From: Acidobacteriota bacterium
Lineage (GTDB): Bacteria; Acidobacteriota; Thermoanaerobaculia; Multivoradales; Multivoraceae
Assembly (NCBI GenBank): GCA_003388555.1
Contig: QQVD01000073.1
Location: 1 to 63,936 of the forward strand
Length of the DNA: 63,936 nucleotides
Direction: 5' to 3'
The notes beneath the pieces are model-generated. The model saw only the letters and a list, made by a program, of their open reading frames with translations. It searched no databases and had not been told where the DNA came from. Positions within the stretch are counted from its first letter, which is position 1; each line of letters begins with the position of its first letter. Both the position numbers and the translations under genes were made by a program. Below, piece by piece: positions 17,556-25,401 of the stretch.

Positions 17556-18431
17556 ATGAACCGACCGAGCCATGAGACGACGCACCAGGCGAGCGGCGAG
17601 ACGACCCGCGAGCTGTCGACTGGGCCGGCGCCGCCGACCGATCGTCGACAACGACTCCTCGCGGCCGCGCTCACCACCTTCGCGGTGACGGCCACCTTCG
17701 CCGCCGCCTTCTGGTTCGGCTCGGTGGTGCCCGGCGACGGAGCGGGCGTCGACGTCGGCGCCGCCGCCGCCGCGTCGCAGAGCCGCGCCTCGAACGCCCA
17801 GGCGATGACGCGACCGGGCCCGGCCGCGGTCGCGGCACACGCCGGTGGCGGTCTCGACCCGCAGCAGAGCCGCCAGATCGCCGCGCTCGAGCAGGCGGTG
17901 CAGGCGGATCCAGCCGACCTCGCGCCGCGCCGGCGGCTGGCGCGCGCCCTGGTCGAGGCGGAGCAGTACATGCCCGCCTACCAGCAGGCCAGCGAGCTGC
18001 TGCGCTCGCATCCCGACGATGCCGAGGCGCTCTACGTGCTCGGTGCGGTGCGCCTGCGCATGGGGCGCACCCGCGATGCACTCACCGATCTCTCGCGCGC
18101 CATCGCCTCCGATCCTGAGCACGTCGACGCGCTGCTCGCCTACGGCCTGGCCCAGCTGCGCATCGGCGACAGCGGTGGGGCGGTCGCCACCTGGAGCCGC
18201 GGTCTCGCCGCCGCCGGCGGCGAGCATCCCGAGCTGCAGCGGCTGCTCGCGGTGTCGCGCGCGGCGCGGGCGGAGAAGCAGCGCCAGCAGGCTGCTGGCG
18301 GCGGCGCCGGCAGCTCCGGTGGCTCGGCCGCTTCCGGTCGGAGCGAGCACGGCGGTGGCAGCGGTCGCGGTGGTCTGAGCGCCTGGACCGCCTACGAGAG
18401 CTCTGCGCCGAGGGAGCGGGGCGAGGGTTGA
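17556..18431 (+). CDS. membrane-anchored TPR protein (CcmH/NrfG-like)
   Basis: A 291-residue protein: a polar N-terminus of about 30 residues, one membrane helix (about 35-55), an Ala-rich linker, three or so TPR motifs (about 105-225, such as ALYVLGAVRLRMGRTRDA), and a Gly/Ser-rich C-terminal tail. The strong GGAGGTGACCG site fits the ATG. The shape is that of the CcmH/NrfG TPR subunit which holds apocytochrome c during heme attachment. The next gene, overlapping its stop, encodes 37 heme motifs, so a role as dedicated apocytochrome handler is attractive but inferred. Confidence 0.75.
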   Translation: MNRPSHETTHQASGETTRELSTGPAPPTDRRQRLLAAALTTFAVTATFAAAFWFGSVVPGDGAGVDVGAAAAASQSRASNAQAMTRPGPAAVAAHAGGGLDPQQSRQIAALEQAVQADPADLAPRRRLARALVEAEQYMPAYQQASELLRSHPDDAEALYVLGAVRLRMGRTRDALTDLSRAIASDPEHVDALLAYGLAQLRIGDSGGAVATWSRGLAAAGGEHPELQRLLAVSRAARAEKQRQQAAGGGAGSSGGSAASGRSEHGGGSGRGGLSAWTAYESSAPRERGEG

Positions 18432-21250
18432 GGCGGCTGCTGGCGGTGCTGTCGCGCCTCGTTGGGGGCTCGGTGGGGGCGGCCTGCTCGGCCCTCCTGG
18501 CCGTGCTCTGCCTGGGCGCGGCCCCAGCCGCCGCCCAGCAGCCGACCCAGAACCCGCACGGCGACGTGCAGCTCGACTGCGCCAGCTGCCACACCGCCAG
18601 CGGCTGGAAGCCGCTGCGCGACCCACTGAGGTTCGACCACGACGACACCGGCTTCGAGCTGCGTGACGGCCATCGTGGCCTGGCCTGCGCCGACTGCCAC
18701 GAAGCGCTGGACTTCGCTCCCCCGGAGACCGGGCCGCGCGCCTGCGACGCCTGCCACCGCGCCGACTTCGACGCCACCATCGACCCCGACCACCGTCAGG
18801 CCGGATTCCCCGTCACCTGCTCCTCCTGCCACTCTCTGCGCGGCTGGCAGCCGGCGCGCGAGTTCGACCACGCGGCGACCGGATTCCTGCTCGACGGCGG
18901 TCACCGCGGCGTCGAGTGCATCAGCTGCCACCAGACGACCTTTGCCGGCACTCCCGCGAGCTGCTTCTCCTGTCACGAGCCCGACTACTCCGGCGCGGTC
19001 GACCCCAATCACGTGCAGGCCGGTTTCGAGACCACCTGCGAGTCGTGCCACACCACCCAGGCCTGGCAGCCCGCCGCCTTCGATCACGGCCGCACCGCCT
19101 TTCCGCTCACCGGCGGCCATCGCAATGTCGACTGCTCGTCGTGCCACCAGGAGGGCTACAGCGGCACGCCGACCGAGTGCTACGCCTGCCACGACGCCGA
19201 CTTCGGCGCCACGGTGGACCCCAACCACGTGCAGGCCGGCTTCGAGACCACCTGCGAGTCGTGCCACACCACCCAGGCCTGGGAGCCGGCGACCTTCGAC
19301 CACAACCTGACGGCGTTCGCGCTCACCGGCGGTCACCGGGGCGTCGACTGCGTCGCCTGCCACCAGGACGGCTACAGCGGCACCCCGGTCGACTGCTACT
19401 CCTGCCACGAAGCCGACTTCGCCGGCGTCGCCGATCCCGACCACGTCGCCGCCGGCTTCGACACCAGCTGCGAGTCGTGTCACACCACCCAGGCGTGGCA
19501 GCCGGCGACGTTCGACCACAGCTCGACGGCGTTCCAGCTCACCGGAGGTCACCAGGGACTCGAGTGCGCCGCCTGCCACGCCGACGGCTACGACGACACG
19601 CCGGCGGAGTGCTACGCCTGTCACGAGGCGGACTTCGGCGCCACGGTGGATCCGAACCACGTGCAGGCCGGCTTCGAGCTCGCCTGCGAGTCGTGCCACA
19701 CGACGCAGGCGTGGGAGCCGGCCACCTTCGAGCACGATCTCACCGGCTTCACCCTCGACGGCGGCCACCAGGGCCTCGACTGCGTCTCCTGCCACCAGGA
19801 CGGCTATGAAGGCACGCCCAGCGAGTGCTTCGCCTGCCACGAGCCCGACTTCGCCGCCACCGTCGATCCGAACCACGTCGCCGCCGGCTTCCCGACCGAC
19901 TGCGAGTCGTGCCACACCACGCAGGCGTGGCAGCCGGCCACCTTCGACCACGACCTGACGGCGTTCGCGCTCACCGGCGGCCACCGCGACGTCGACTGCA
20001 TCTCGTGTCATCAGGACGGCTACAGCGGCACGCCCAGCGAGTGTTTCGCCTGCCACGAGCCCGACTACCTCGGCACCACCGACCCCAACCACGCCCAGGC
20101 CGGGTTCGAGGTCACCTGCGAGTCGTGCCACACCACGCAGGCGTGGCAGCCGGCCACCTTCGACCACGACGCCTCGAGCTCGTTCCCGCTCACAGGTGAG
20201 CACCGCAGCGTCGACTGCGTCGCCTGCCACCAGGACGGCTACGACGGCACGCCGACGGAGTGCTTCGCCTGCCACGACGACGACTACGCCGCCGCGGCCG
20301 ATCCCGAGCACGCCAGCGCCGGCTTCCCGACCAGCTGCGAGAGCTGTCACACGACCGGTGGCTGGACCCCGGCCGACTTCGAGCACGACGCGACGATGTT
20401 CCCGCTCACCGGCGCGCACCGGCAGACCGACTGCATCGCGTGCCACGACAGTGGCTACACCGGCACGCCGACCGAGTGCTTCGCCTGCCACGAGGCGGAC
20501 TACTCGTCGGCCGCCGATCCCGAGCACGCCAGCGCCGGCTTCCCGACCAGCTGCGAGAGCTGCCACACGACCGTCGCCTGGGCGCCGGCCGACTTCGACC
20601 ACGCGGCGACCTCGTTCCCGCTCACCGGCAGGCACCAGCAGGTCGACTGCGTCTCGTGCCATCAGGAGGGCTACGCCGGCACGCCGAGCGACTGCTTCTC
20701 CTGCCACCAGGCGGAGTGGAACCAGACCACCGATCCGGTGCACGCCGACGCCGGCTTCCCGACCAGCTGTGAGTCCTGCCACACCACCAGTGCCTGGCAG
20801 CCGGCGACCTTCGACCACGCCGCCACCGCCTTCCCGCTGCGCGGCGAGCACCGCTTCGTCGACTGCGCCGAGTGCCATGCCGACGGCTACTCCGGCACGC
20901 CGACCGACTGCTACTCGTGCCACCTCACCGACTACCAGACGGCCGACGATCCCGACCACCGCGACGCCGGTTTCCCGACCAGCTGTGAGAGCTGCCACGA
21001 CGAGAGCGACTGGAACGACGCCAACTGGGACCACGACGCGCTCTACTTCCCGATCGACTCGGGAGAGCATCGCGGCGAGTGGAACCAGTGCCAGGACTGC
21101 CACGTGACGCCGAGCAACTACCGCCACTTCGAGTGCATCCTCTGCCACGAGCACCGTCAGTCGGAGATGGACGACGAGCACGAGGACGTCGGCGGCTACC
21201 GCTTCGAGAGCCGCTCGTGCCTCTCCTGCCACCCGGACGGGGAGGAGTGA
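18428..21250 (+). CDS. 37-heme c-type cytochrome built of tandem triheme modules
   Basis: A 940-residue exported cytochrome. I count 37 CxxCH motifs. The TTG at 18428 overlaps the upstream stop; an internal GTG at 18443 is an alternative. A leader of about 37 residues ends at AAAQQ. From residue about 50 the protein is 12 consecutive triheme modules followed by one last CLSCH. The typical module is 72 residues: CESCHTTQAW, FDH, then F.LTGGHR..DC.SCH, then GTP.ECFACH, DPNH, with extra conserved His that can serve as distal ligands. There is no membrane anchor or lipobox. Every feature fits a soluble periplasmic or extracellular wire. This repeat grammar is related to the Geobacter/Anaeromyxobacter-type CxxCH repeat cytochromes. 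Confidence 0.9.
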   Translation: MRRLLAVLSRLVGGSVGAACSALLAVLCLGAAPAAAQQPTQNPHGDVQLDCASCHTASGWKPLRDPLRFDHDDTGFELRDGHRGLACADCHEALDFAPPETGPRACDACHRADFDATIDPDHRQAGFPVTCSSCHSLRGWQPAREFDHAATGFLLDGGHRGVECISCHQTTFAGTPASCFSCHEPDYSGAVDPNHVQAGFETTCESCHTTQAWQPAAFDHGRTAFPLTGGHRNVDCSSCHQEGYSGTPTECYACHDADFGATVDPNHVQAGFETTCESCHTTQAWEPATFDHNLTAFALTGGHRGVDCVACHQDGYSGTPVDCYSCHEADFAGVADPDHVAAGFDTSCESCHTTQAWQPATFDHSSTAFQLTGGHQGLECAACHADGYDDTPAECYACHEADFGATVDPNHVQAGFELACESCHTTQAWEPATFEHDLTGFTLDGGHQGLDCVSCHQDGYEGTPSECFACHEPDFAATVDPNHVAAGFPTDCESCHTTQAWQPATFDHDLTAFALTGGHRDVDCISCHQDGYSGTPSECFACHEPDYLGTTDPNHAQAGFEVTCESCHTTQAWQPATFDHDASSSFPLTGEHRSVDCVACHQDGYDGTPTECFACHDDDYAAAADPEHASAGFPTSCESCHTTGGWTPADFEHDATMFPLTGAHRQTDCIACHDSGYTGTPTECFACHEADYSSAADPEHASAGFPTSCESCHTTVAWAPADFDHAATSFPLTGRHQQVDCVSCHQEGYAGTPSDCFSCHQAEWNQTTDPVHADAGFPTSCESCHTTSAWQPATFDHAATAFPLRGEHRFVDCAECHADGYSGTPTDCYSCHLTDYQTADDPDHRDAGFPTSCESCHDESDWNDANWDHDALYFPIDSGEHRGEWNQCQDCHVTPSNYRHFECILCHEHRQSEMDDEHEDVGGYRFESRSCLSCHPDGEE
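18578..21200 (+). repeat. in-gene tandem array, 216-bp unit (72 codons, three heme motifs each)
   Basis: Start positions of the CESCH codons are 19037, 19253, 19469, 19685, 19901, 20117, 20336, 20552, 20768 and 20984. The spacing is 216 bp except for one 219-bp step (an extra Ser in the 20117 unit). Two more divergent units precede these, starting at 18578 and 18818. Neighbouring units differ in many synonymous positions, so the array is old or maintained by selection and is not a recent amplification. Confidence 0.9.
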
Positions 21251-21252
21251 CG

Positions 21253-22146
21253 GTGCGATCGGGCGGTTCGAGGGGGGGCTCGGCGCACCGCGTGGCGCTC
21301 GCCGGCGCCTACCTGCTGCTGGCCGCGACCTGGGCGGCGCTGGCGCTGCACGGCGCCGGCTACTACCTCACCGACTGGGGCGAGCGGGCGCGGCATCCCG
21401 GCTACTGGGACCTCAAGCCCGGCGGCCGCCTGGGCCTGCTCTACGGCTATATCGGCGCGGCGATGATGACGGTGCTGCTGGTCTACTCGCTGCGCAAGCG
21501 GGTCAAGGCCCTGCGCCGTCTCGGAACGCTCTCGAAGTGGCTCGACTGGCACATCCTGCTCGGGGTCTTCGGGCCGCTCTTCGTCGTGCTGCACTCCTCA
21601 CTCAAGGTCGGCGGCCTGGTTTCGATCGCTTTCTGGTCGATGCTGACCGTGGCGCTCAGTGGCGTCTTCGGCCGCTTCCTCTACCTGCAGATCCCACGCT
21701 CGCGCAGCGGCCAGGCGCTGTCGCTGGACGAGATCGAGCAGCGTCGCGGCGAGCTGGAGGCCGAGCTGCGCGAGAACGCCGGCGAGCCCGCCGAGGCCGA
21801 GCGGTGGCTGGCCGGGCTCGACGACCTGGTCGAGCGCTCGGTGCGGCGCGAGGTGTCGCTGCCGCGGCTCGCGGTGTCGCTGCCGGTGCAGGTGGTGCGC
21901 TCGCGGCTCGCGGCGCGCCGCCTCACCCGCTCGTGGGACGTGGCTCCGGTGCTGCGCCGGCGGGTGGCGCGGTTGGCGGTGGCGCAGGTGGCCCTGCGCC
22001 GGCGCATGCTGCTGCTCGAGCGGCTGCAGCGCCTCTTCTTCTGCTGGCACGTCTTCCACAAACCGTTCGCGGTGATCCTCTACTGCCTGATGGTGGTGCA
22101 CGTCGCCGTCGCCTGGGCCACCGGCTACCGCGGACCGCTGGGATGA
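21253..22146 (+). CDS. bis-heme b membrane protein (ferric-reductase-like)
   Basis: A 297-residue integral membrane protein. GTG 21253 follows GGAGGAG by 7 bases; an earlier GTG at 21247 overlaps the upstream stop. Membrane spans by eye are about 13-33, 60-79, 97-115, 121-142 and 266-290, with a charged helical region (about 145-255) between the last two. His100/His114 in the third span and His269/His283 in the fifth are both spaced HX13H, the pattern by which ferric reductase and NADPH-oxidase families hold two stacked b hemes. It lacks their FAD/NADPH domain, but a flavoprotein is encoded two genes downstream. The location between two multiheme cytochrome genes suggests trans-membrane electron transfer. 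Confidence 0.75.
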   Translation: MRSGGSRGGSAHRVALAGAYLLLAATWAALALHGAGYYLTDWGERARHPGYWDLKPGGRLGLLYGYIGAAMMTVLLVYSLRKRVKALRRLGTLSKWLDWHILLGVFGPLFVVLHSSLKVGGLVSIAFWSMLTVALSGVFGRFLYLQIPRSRSGQALSLDEIEQRRGELEAELRENAGEPAEAERWLAGLDDLVERSVRREVSLPRLAVSLPVQVVRSRLAARRLTRSWDVAPVLRRRVARLAVAQVALRRRMLLLERLQRLFFCWHVFHKPFAVILYCLMVVHVAVAWATGYRGPLG

Positions 22147-24002
22147 ACCGTGTGCGTGCGCAGTCCTTTGATGCCGGCTGGTTGCCGAGAGCGCTGGGAG
22201 CCCTCGCGATGACGGTGGCCTGCATGCTGACGCCGGAGCCGGCCTCGGCCCAGCTCTCGCCGGGCCCCCTCAGCGAGGCCCACGCCGGGCTCGAGGGCAG
22301 CCGCTCCTGCCTCGCCTGCCACTCCGGACGCCGCGGCGTCGATCCGGAGCTGTGCCTGGAGTGCCACGGCGCCCTCGAGGCCCGCATCCAGGCCGGACAG
22401 GGGCTGCATGCAGGCAGCGAGTTCGGCGCCTGTGAGCGTTGCCACATCGAGCACCAGGGACGCGACTTCGAGCTGGTCTGGTGGGGCGACGGCGGTCTCG
22501 ACGGCTTCGATCACGAGCGGGTCGGCCACCGGCTCGACGGCGCCCACGCCGAGGCCGGGTGCCGCGACTGCCACCGACCCGGCCTGCTCTCTCTCGCCGG
22601 CGATCCGTCGGCGCTCGGCGTCGACCCCGAGAGCACCTTCCTCGGCCTCGACCGCTCCTGCTCCTCCTGCCACGCAGACCCGCACGCCGGTCAGTTCGCC
22701 GGACGCGACTGCGACGCCTGCCACGACAGCGACGGCTTCGAGGCGGCAACAGGCTTCCCCCACTCGCAGACCCGCTTCGCGCTGCTCGGCGAGCACGCCG
22801 ACGCGCCTTGTGGGAGCTGCCACCCGCAGGCCTCCCGGACGGCGGACGATCGAGCTGCCGCGGCAACGCTGGTCGGCGGCGCCGAGCTCGCGGCGTCACG
22901 CTCGACGACCCGCTACGCCGGCGTCGACTTCGCCGACTGTTCTTCCTGCCACCGCGAGGATCCCCACCAGGGACGGCTCGGCGGGCGCTGCGCCAACTGC
23001 CACCAGCCTTCGGGTTGGAGCGACGGCGCCCGGAGCGGTTTCGAGCACTCGCGCACCGGCTTCGACCTGCGTGGCGCCCACCGCGAGGTGGCCTGCGAGA
23101 GCTGCCACGGCGACGGCCTGGCGCTGGCACGTCCGCCGTCGGGCGAGTGCACCGACTGCCATCTCGACGTGCACTTCGGCGCCTGGAGCCGCAGCGATGG
23201 GGCCTCCGCCGACTGTGGCGGATGCCACCGCGAGACCGGGTTCACCCCTTCGACTTACGACGTCGCGGCGCACGCCGGCAGCGCCTTTCCCCTCACCGGG
23301 CGGCACGCGGCGATCGCCTGCGAGCGCTGCCACGTGCCGGTGCCGCTCGCCCAGCTGGCCGGCGCGGCCGAACCGGCCGACCCGGCCGGCGATCTCGGCG
23401 CCCGCCGTCGCGCGCGGCCTCCGCACGCACCGCCGCCGCGCTTCGCTCCGCTCACCACACCGCCGAGCGAGAGCTGCACCTCGTGCCACACCGATCCGCA
23501 CCGGGCGAGCTTCGCGGCGGTGGCGGAGGAGTGCGTCGACTGCCACGACACCAGCTCCTGGTCGAGCGTCGGCTTCTCCCACCGCGCCACCGGCTTCCTG
23601 CTCGAGCTCGGCCACCGCGGTGTCGGTTGCCGCGACTGCCACGACGTGGAGGGCTCGTCGCAGGACGACCGGAACGCCACCGTGGACCTGCTCTTCGACG
23701 TCGTTTCCACCGAATGCGCGGCCTGCCACGTCGATCCTCACGGCGGCCAGTTCGCGATCCCGTCCGCGGCCGAGAACGGCGTCGCGACCACCTGCGAGCG
23801 GTGCCATCCGCGGCCGCGATTCGCGCCGGCCGAGCTCGACCACGACGACGCCCGCTTCGCGCTCGAGGGCGCCCATGCCGCGGTGGCCTGCGCCGCCTGC
23901 CATCCCACGGTCGAGACCGCGACGGGCCCGCGGGTGCTCTATCGGCCGTTGCCCCACGAGTGCTCCGACTGCCACGACGGCGGTGGGGAGCGGCTGCGAT
24001 GA
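22143..24002 (+). CDS. 20-heme c-type cytochrome
   Basis: A 619-residue exported cytochrome with 20 CxxCH motifs by my count and a signal peptide of about 38 residues (ending PASAQLSPG). It overlaps the preceding gene by ATGA. The motifs are less regular than in the 37-heme protein. They recur as CSSCH..DPHxGxF, C..CH, FxHxxTGFxLxGxH, C..CH blocks typical of multiheme repeat cytochromes, interrupted by Pro/Arg-rich linkers (about residues 400-440). No lipobox or anchor. It could be the periplasmic carrier between the membrane heme b protein and the outer barrel. Confidence 0.88.
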   Translation: MNRVRAQSFDAGWLPRALGALAMTVACMLTPEPASAQLSPGPLSEAHAGLEGSRSCLACHSGRRGVDPELCLECHGALEARIQAGQGLHAGSEFGACERCHIEHQGRDFELVWWGDGGLDGFDHERVGHRLDGAHAEAGCRDCHRPGLLSLAGDPSALGVDPESTFLGLDRSCSSCHADPHAGQFAGRDCDACHDSDGFEAATGFPHSQTRFALLGEHADAPCGSCHPQASRTADDRAAAATLVGGAELAASRSTTRYAGVDFADCSSCHREDPHQGRLGGRCANCHQPSGWSDGARSGFEHSRTGFDLRGAHREVACESCHGDGLALARPPSGECTDCHLDVHFGAWSRSDGASADCGGCHRETGFTPSTYDVAAHAGSAFPLTGRHAAIACERCHVPVPLAQLAGAAEPADPAGDLGARRRARPPHAPPPRFAPLTTPPSESCTSCHTDPHRASFAAVAEECVDCHDTSSWSSVGFSHRATGFLLELGHRGVGCRDCHDVEGSSQDDRNATVDLLFDVVSTECAACHVDPHGGQFAIPSAAENGVATTCERCHPRPRFAPAELDHDDARFALEGAHAAVACAACHPTVETATGPRVLYRPLPHECSDCHDGGGERLR

Positions 24003-25369
24003 ACCTGTCGCCCGAGAGCCTCGACTGGCTGACCACGAGCGGCGTCTGGTTGCTCGCGGTGCTGCTCGCGGCGGGTGTGCTCGGCGCCTATCTGCTGCGC
24101 TTCCGGCGCCGGCTGGCGCAGCATCGCGAGCTCTACGAGGAGGTCAGCGAGGTCGGCGCGACGCGGCCGATGGGGCAGTTCCCCTACATCGATCCGTCGC
24201 TGTGCATCGGCTGCGGCAACTGCGTCGCGGTGTGCCCGGAGGGCGACGTGCTCGGCCTGGTCGGCGGCCAGGCGGTGGTGCTCAACGGCGCCCGCTGCGT
24301 CGGTATCGCCAACTGCCAGGAGGCGTGCCCGGTCGGCGCCATCGAGGTCGGTCTCGGCGACATCAAGGGCCGCGCCGACCTGCCGGTGCTCGACGAGAAG
24401 CAGCAGACGACCATCCCCGGCGTCTACATCGCCGGCGAGCTCGGCGGTCTGTCGCTGGTGCGCAACGCCATCGTGCAGGGGCGCGAGTGCGTGCTCGAGA
24501 TCGCCGGGCGGCTGGACGGCTGCGGAGCCCCCGCCCCCGGGGCTGGTGGCGGTGCCGAGGACGAGGCGCGCACCTGGGACCTGCTGATCGTCGGCAGCGG
24601 TCCGGCGGGGATGAGCGCCGCGCTGACGGCGCGGGAGAAGCAGCTCGACTTCGTCGTGCTCGAGCAGGAGGAGAGCCTCGGCGGCACCATCGACCACTAT
24701 CCGCGGCGCAAGATCGTGCACACCCAGCCGGTGGAGGTGCCGCTCTACGGCTGGGTGAAGAAGACCGAGCAGTCGAAGGAGGAGCTGCTCGAGATGTTCA
24801 CCGGGCTGCACGAGCGTCACCAGCTGCCGATCCGCTTCGGCCAGAGGGTGACCGGCTTCGCGCCCGAGGACGGCGGCGTCGTCGTGGTGCACACCTCGAA
24901 GCGGCGTTTCCGCTGCCGCAACCTGGTGCTGGCGATCGGCCGCCGCGGCACGCCGCGCAAGCTCGGGGTGCCGGGCGAGGAGCTGCCCAAGGTCTTCTAC
25001 CAGGTGCGCGATGCCGAGCAGTACCAGGGGCTCAAGATCGTCTGCGTCGGCGGCGGCGACAGCGCCGTGGAGGCGGCGATGGGCCTGAGTGCCCAGCCTG
25101 GCAACGAGGTGCTGATCTCCTACCGCAAGCCGCGCTTCTCGCGCATCAAGAGCAAGAACCAGACGCGCATCGACGACGAGATCCGCACCGGCAGGGTGCA
25201 GGCCCTGTTCGAGTCGAACCTGCGCGAGATCCGCGAGGACCAGGTGCTGATCGCCGGTCCCGAGGGCGAACGGTGGATCGATAACGACCTGGTCTTCGTC
25301 TTCGCCGGCGGCGAGCCTCCTTACCCGCTGCTGCGCGAGGGCGGGGTGCGCTTCGGGGACCAGCTGTGA
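23999..25369 (+). CDS. membrane-anchored ferredoxin-FAD/NAD(P) oxidoreductase
   Basis: A 456-residue protein with one N-terminal membrane helix (about 16-34). A ferredoxin-like segment follows: Cys69, 72, 75 and 79, then Cys100, 106 and 110, with Ile at the place of the expected second Cys of motif two. Next come an FAD site (IVGSGPAGMSAA, about 195-208) and a nucleotide site (VCVGGGDSAVEAA, about 348). The segment PGVYIAGELGG (about 140-150), which resembles the C-terminal FAD motif of thioredoxin-reductase-like enzymes, lies before the FAD domain, so the order looks permuted. It overlaps the 20-heme gene by ATGA. It likely passes electrons between NAD(P)H and the membrane heme b protein from the cytoplasmic face. 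Confidence 0.85.
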   Translation: MNLSPESLDWLTTSGVWLLAVLLAAGVLGAYLLRFRRRLAQHRELYEEVSEVGATRPMGQFPYIDPSLCIGCGNCVAVCPEGDVLGLVGGQAVVLNGARCVGIANCQEACPVGAIEVGLGDIKGRADLPVLDEKQQTTIPGVYIAGELGGLSLVRNAIVQGRECVLEIAGRLDGCGAPAPGAGGGAEDEARTWDLLIVGSGPAGMSAALTAREKQLDFVVLEQEESLGGTIDHYPRRKIVHTQPVEVPLYGWVKKTEQSKEELLEMFTGLHERHQLPIRFGQRVTGFAPEDGGVVVVHTSKRRFRCRNLVLAIGRRGTPRKLGVPGEELPKVFYQVRDAEQYQGLKIVCVGGGDSAVEAAMGLSAQPGNEVLISYRKPRFSRIKSKNQTRIDDEIRTGRVQALFESNLREIREDQVLIAGPEGERWIDNDLVFVFAGGEPPYPLLREGGVRFGDQL

Positions 25370-25401
25370 ACGGGGCCGACGGGGAAGCAGGGAGGACCGA
25401 G

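Noticed and set aside
18578-21200. CRISPR-like periodicity
   Set aside because: The 216-bp unit is protein-coding in phase with three heme motifs per unit; no short identical repeats with unique spacers.
18392-21232. A 946-codon open frame antisense to the 37-heme gene, with regular Val/Ala/Gly repeats
   Set aside because: It mirrors the tandem cytochrome array; stops are rare on the reverse strand of such GC-rich DNA. The sense strand has leader, CxxCH motifs and coupling to neighbours.
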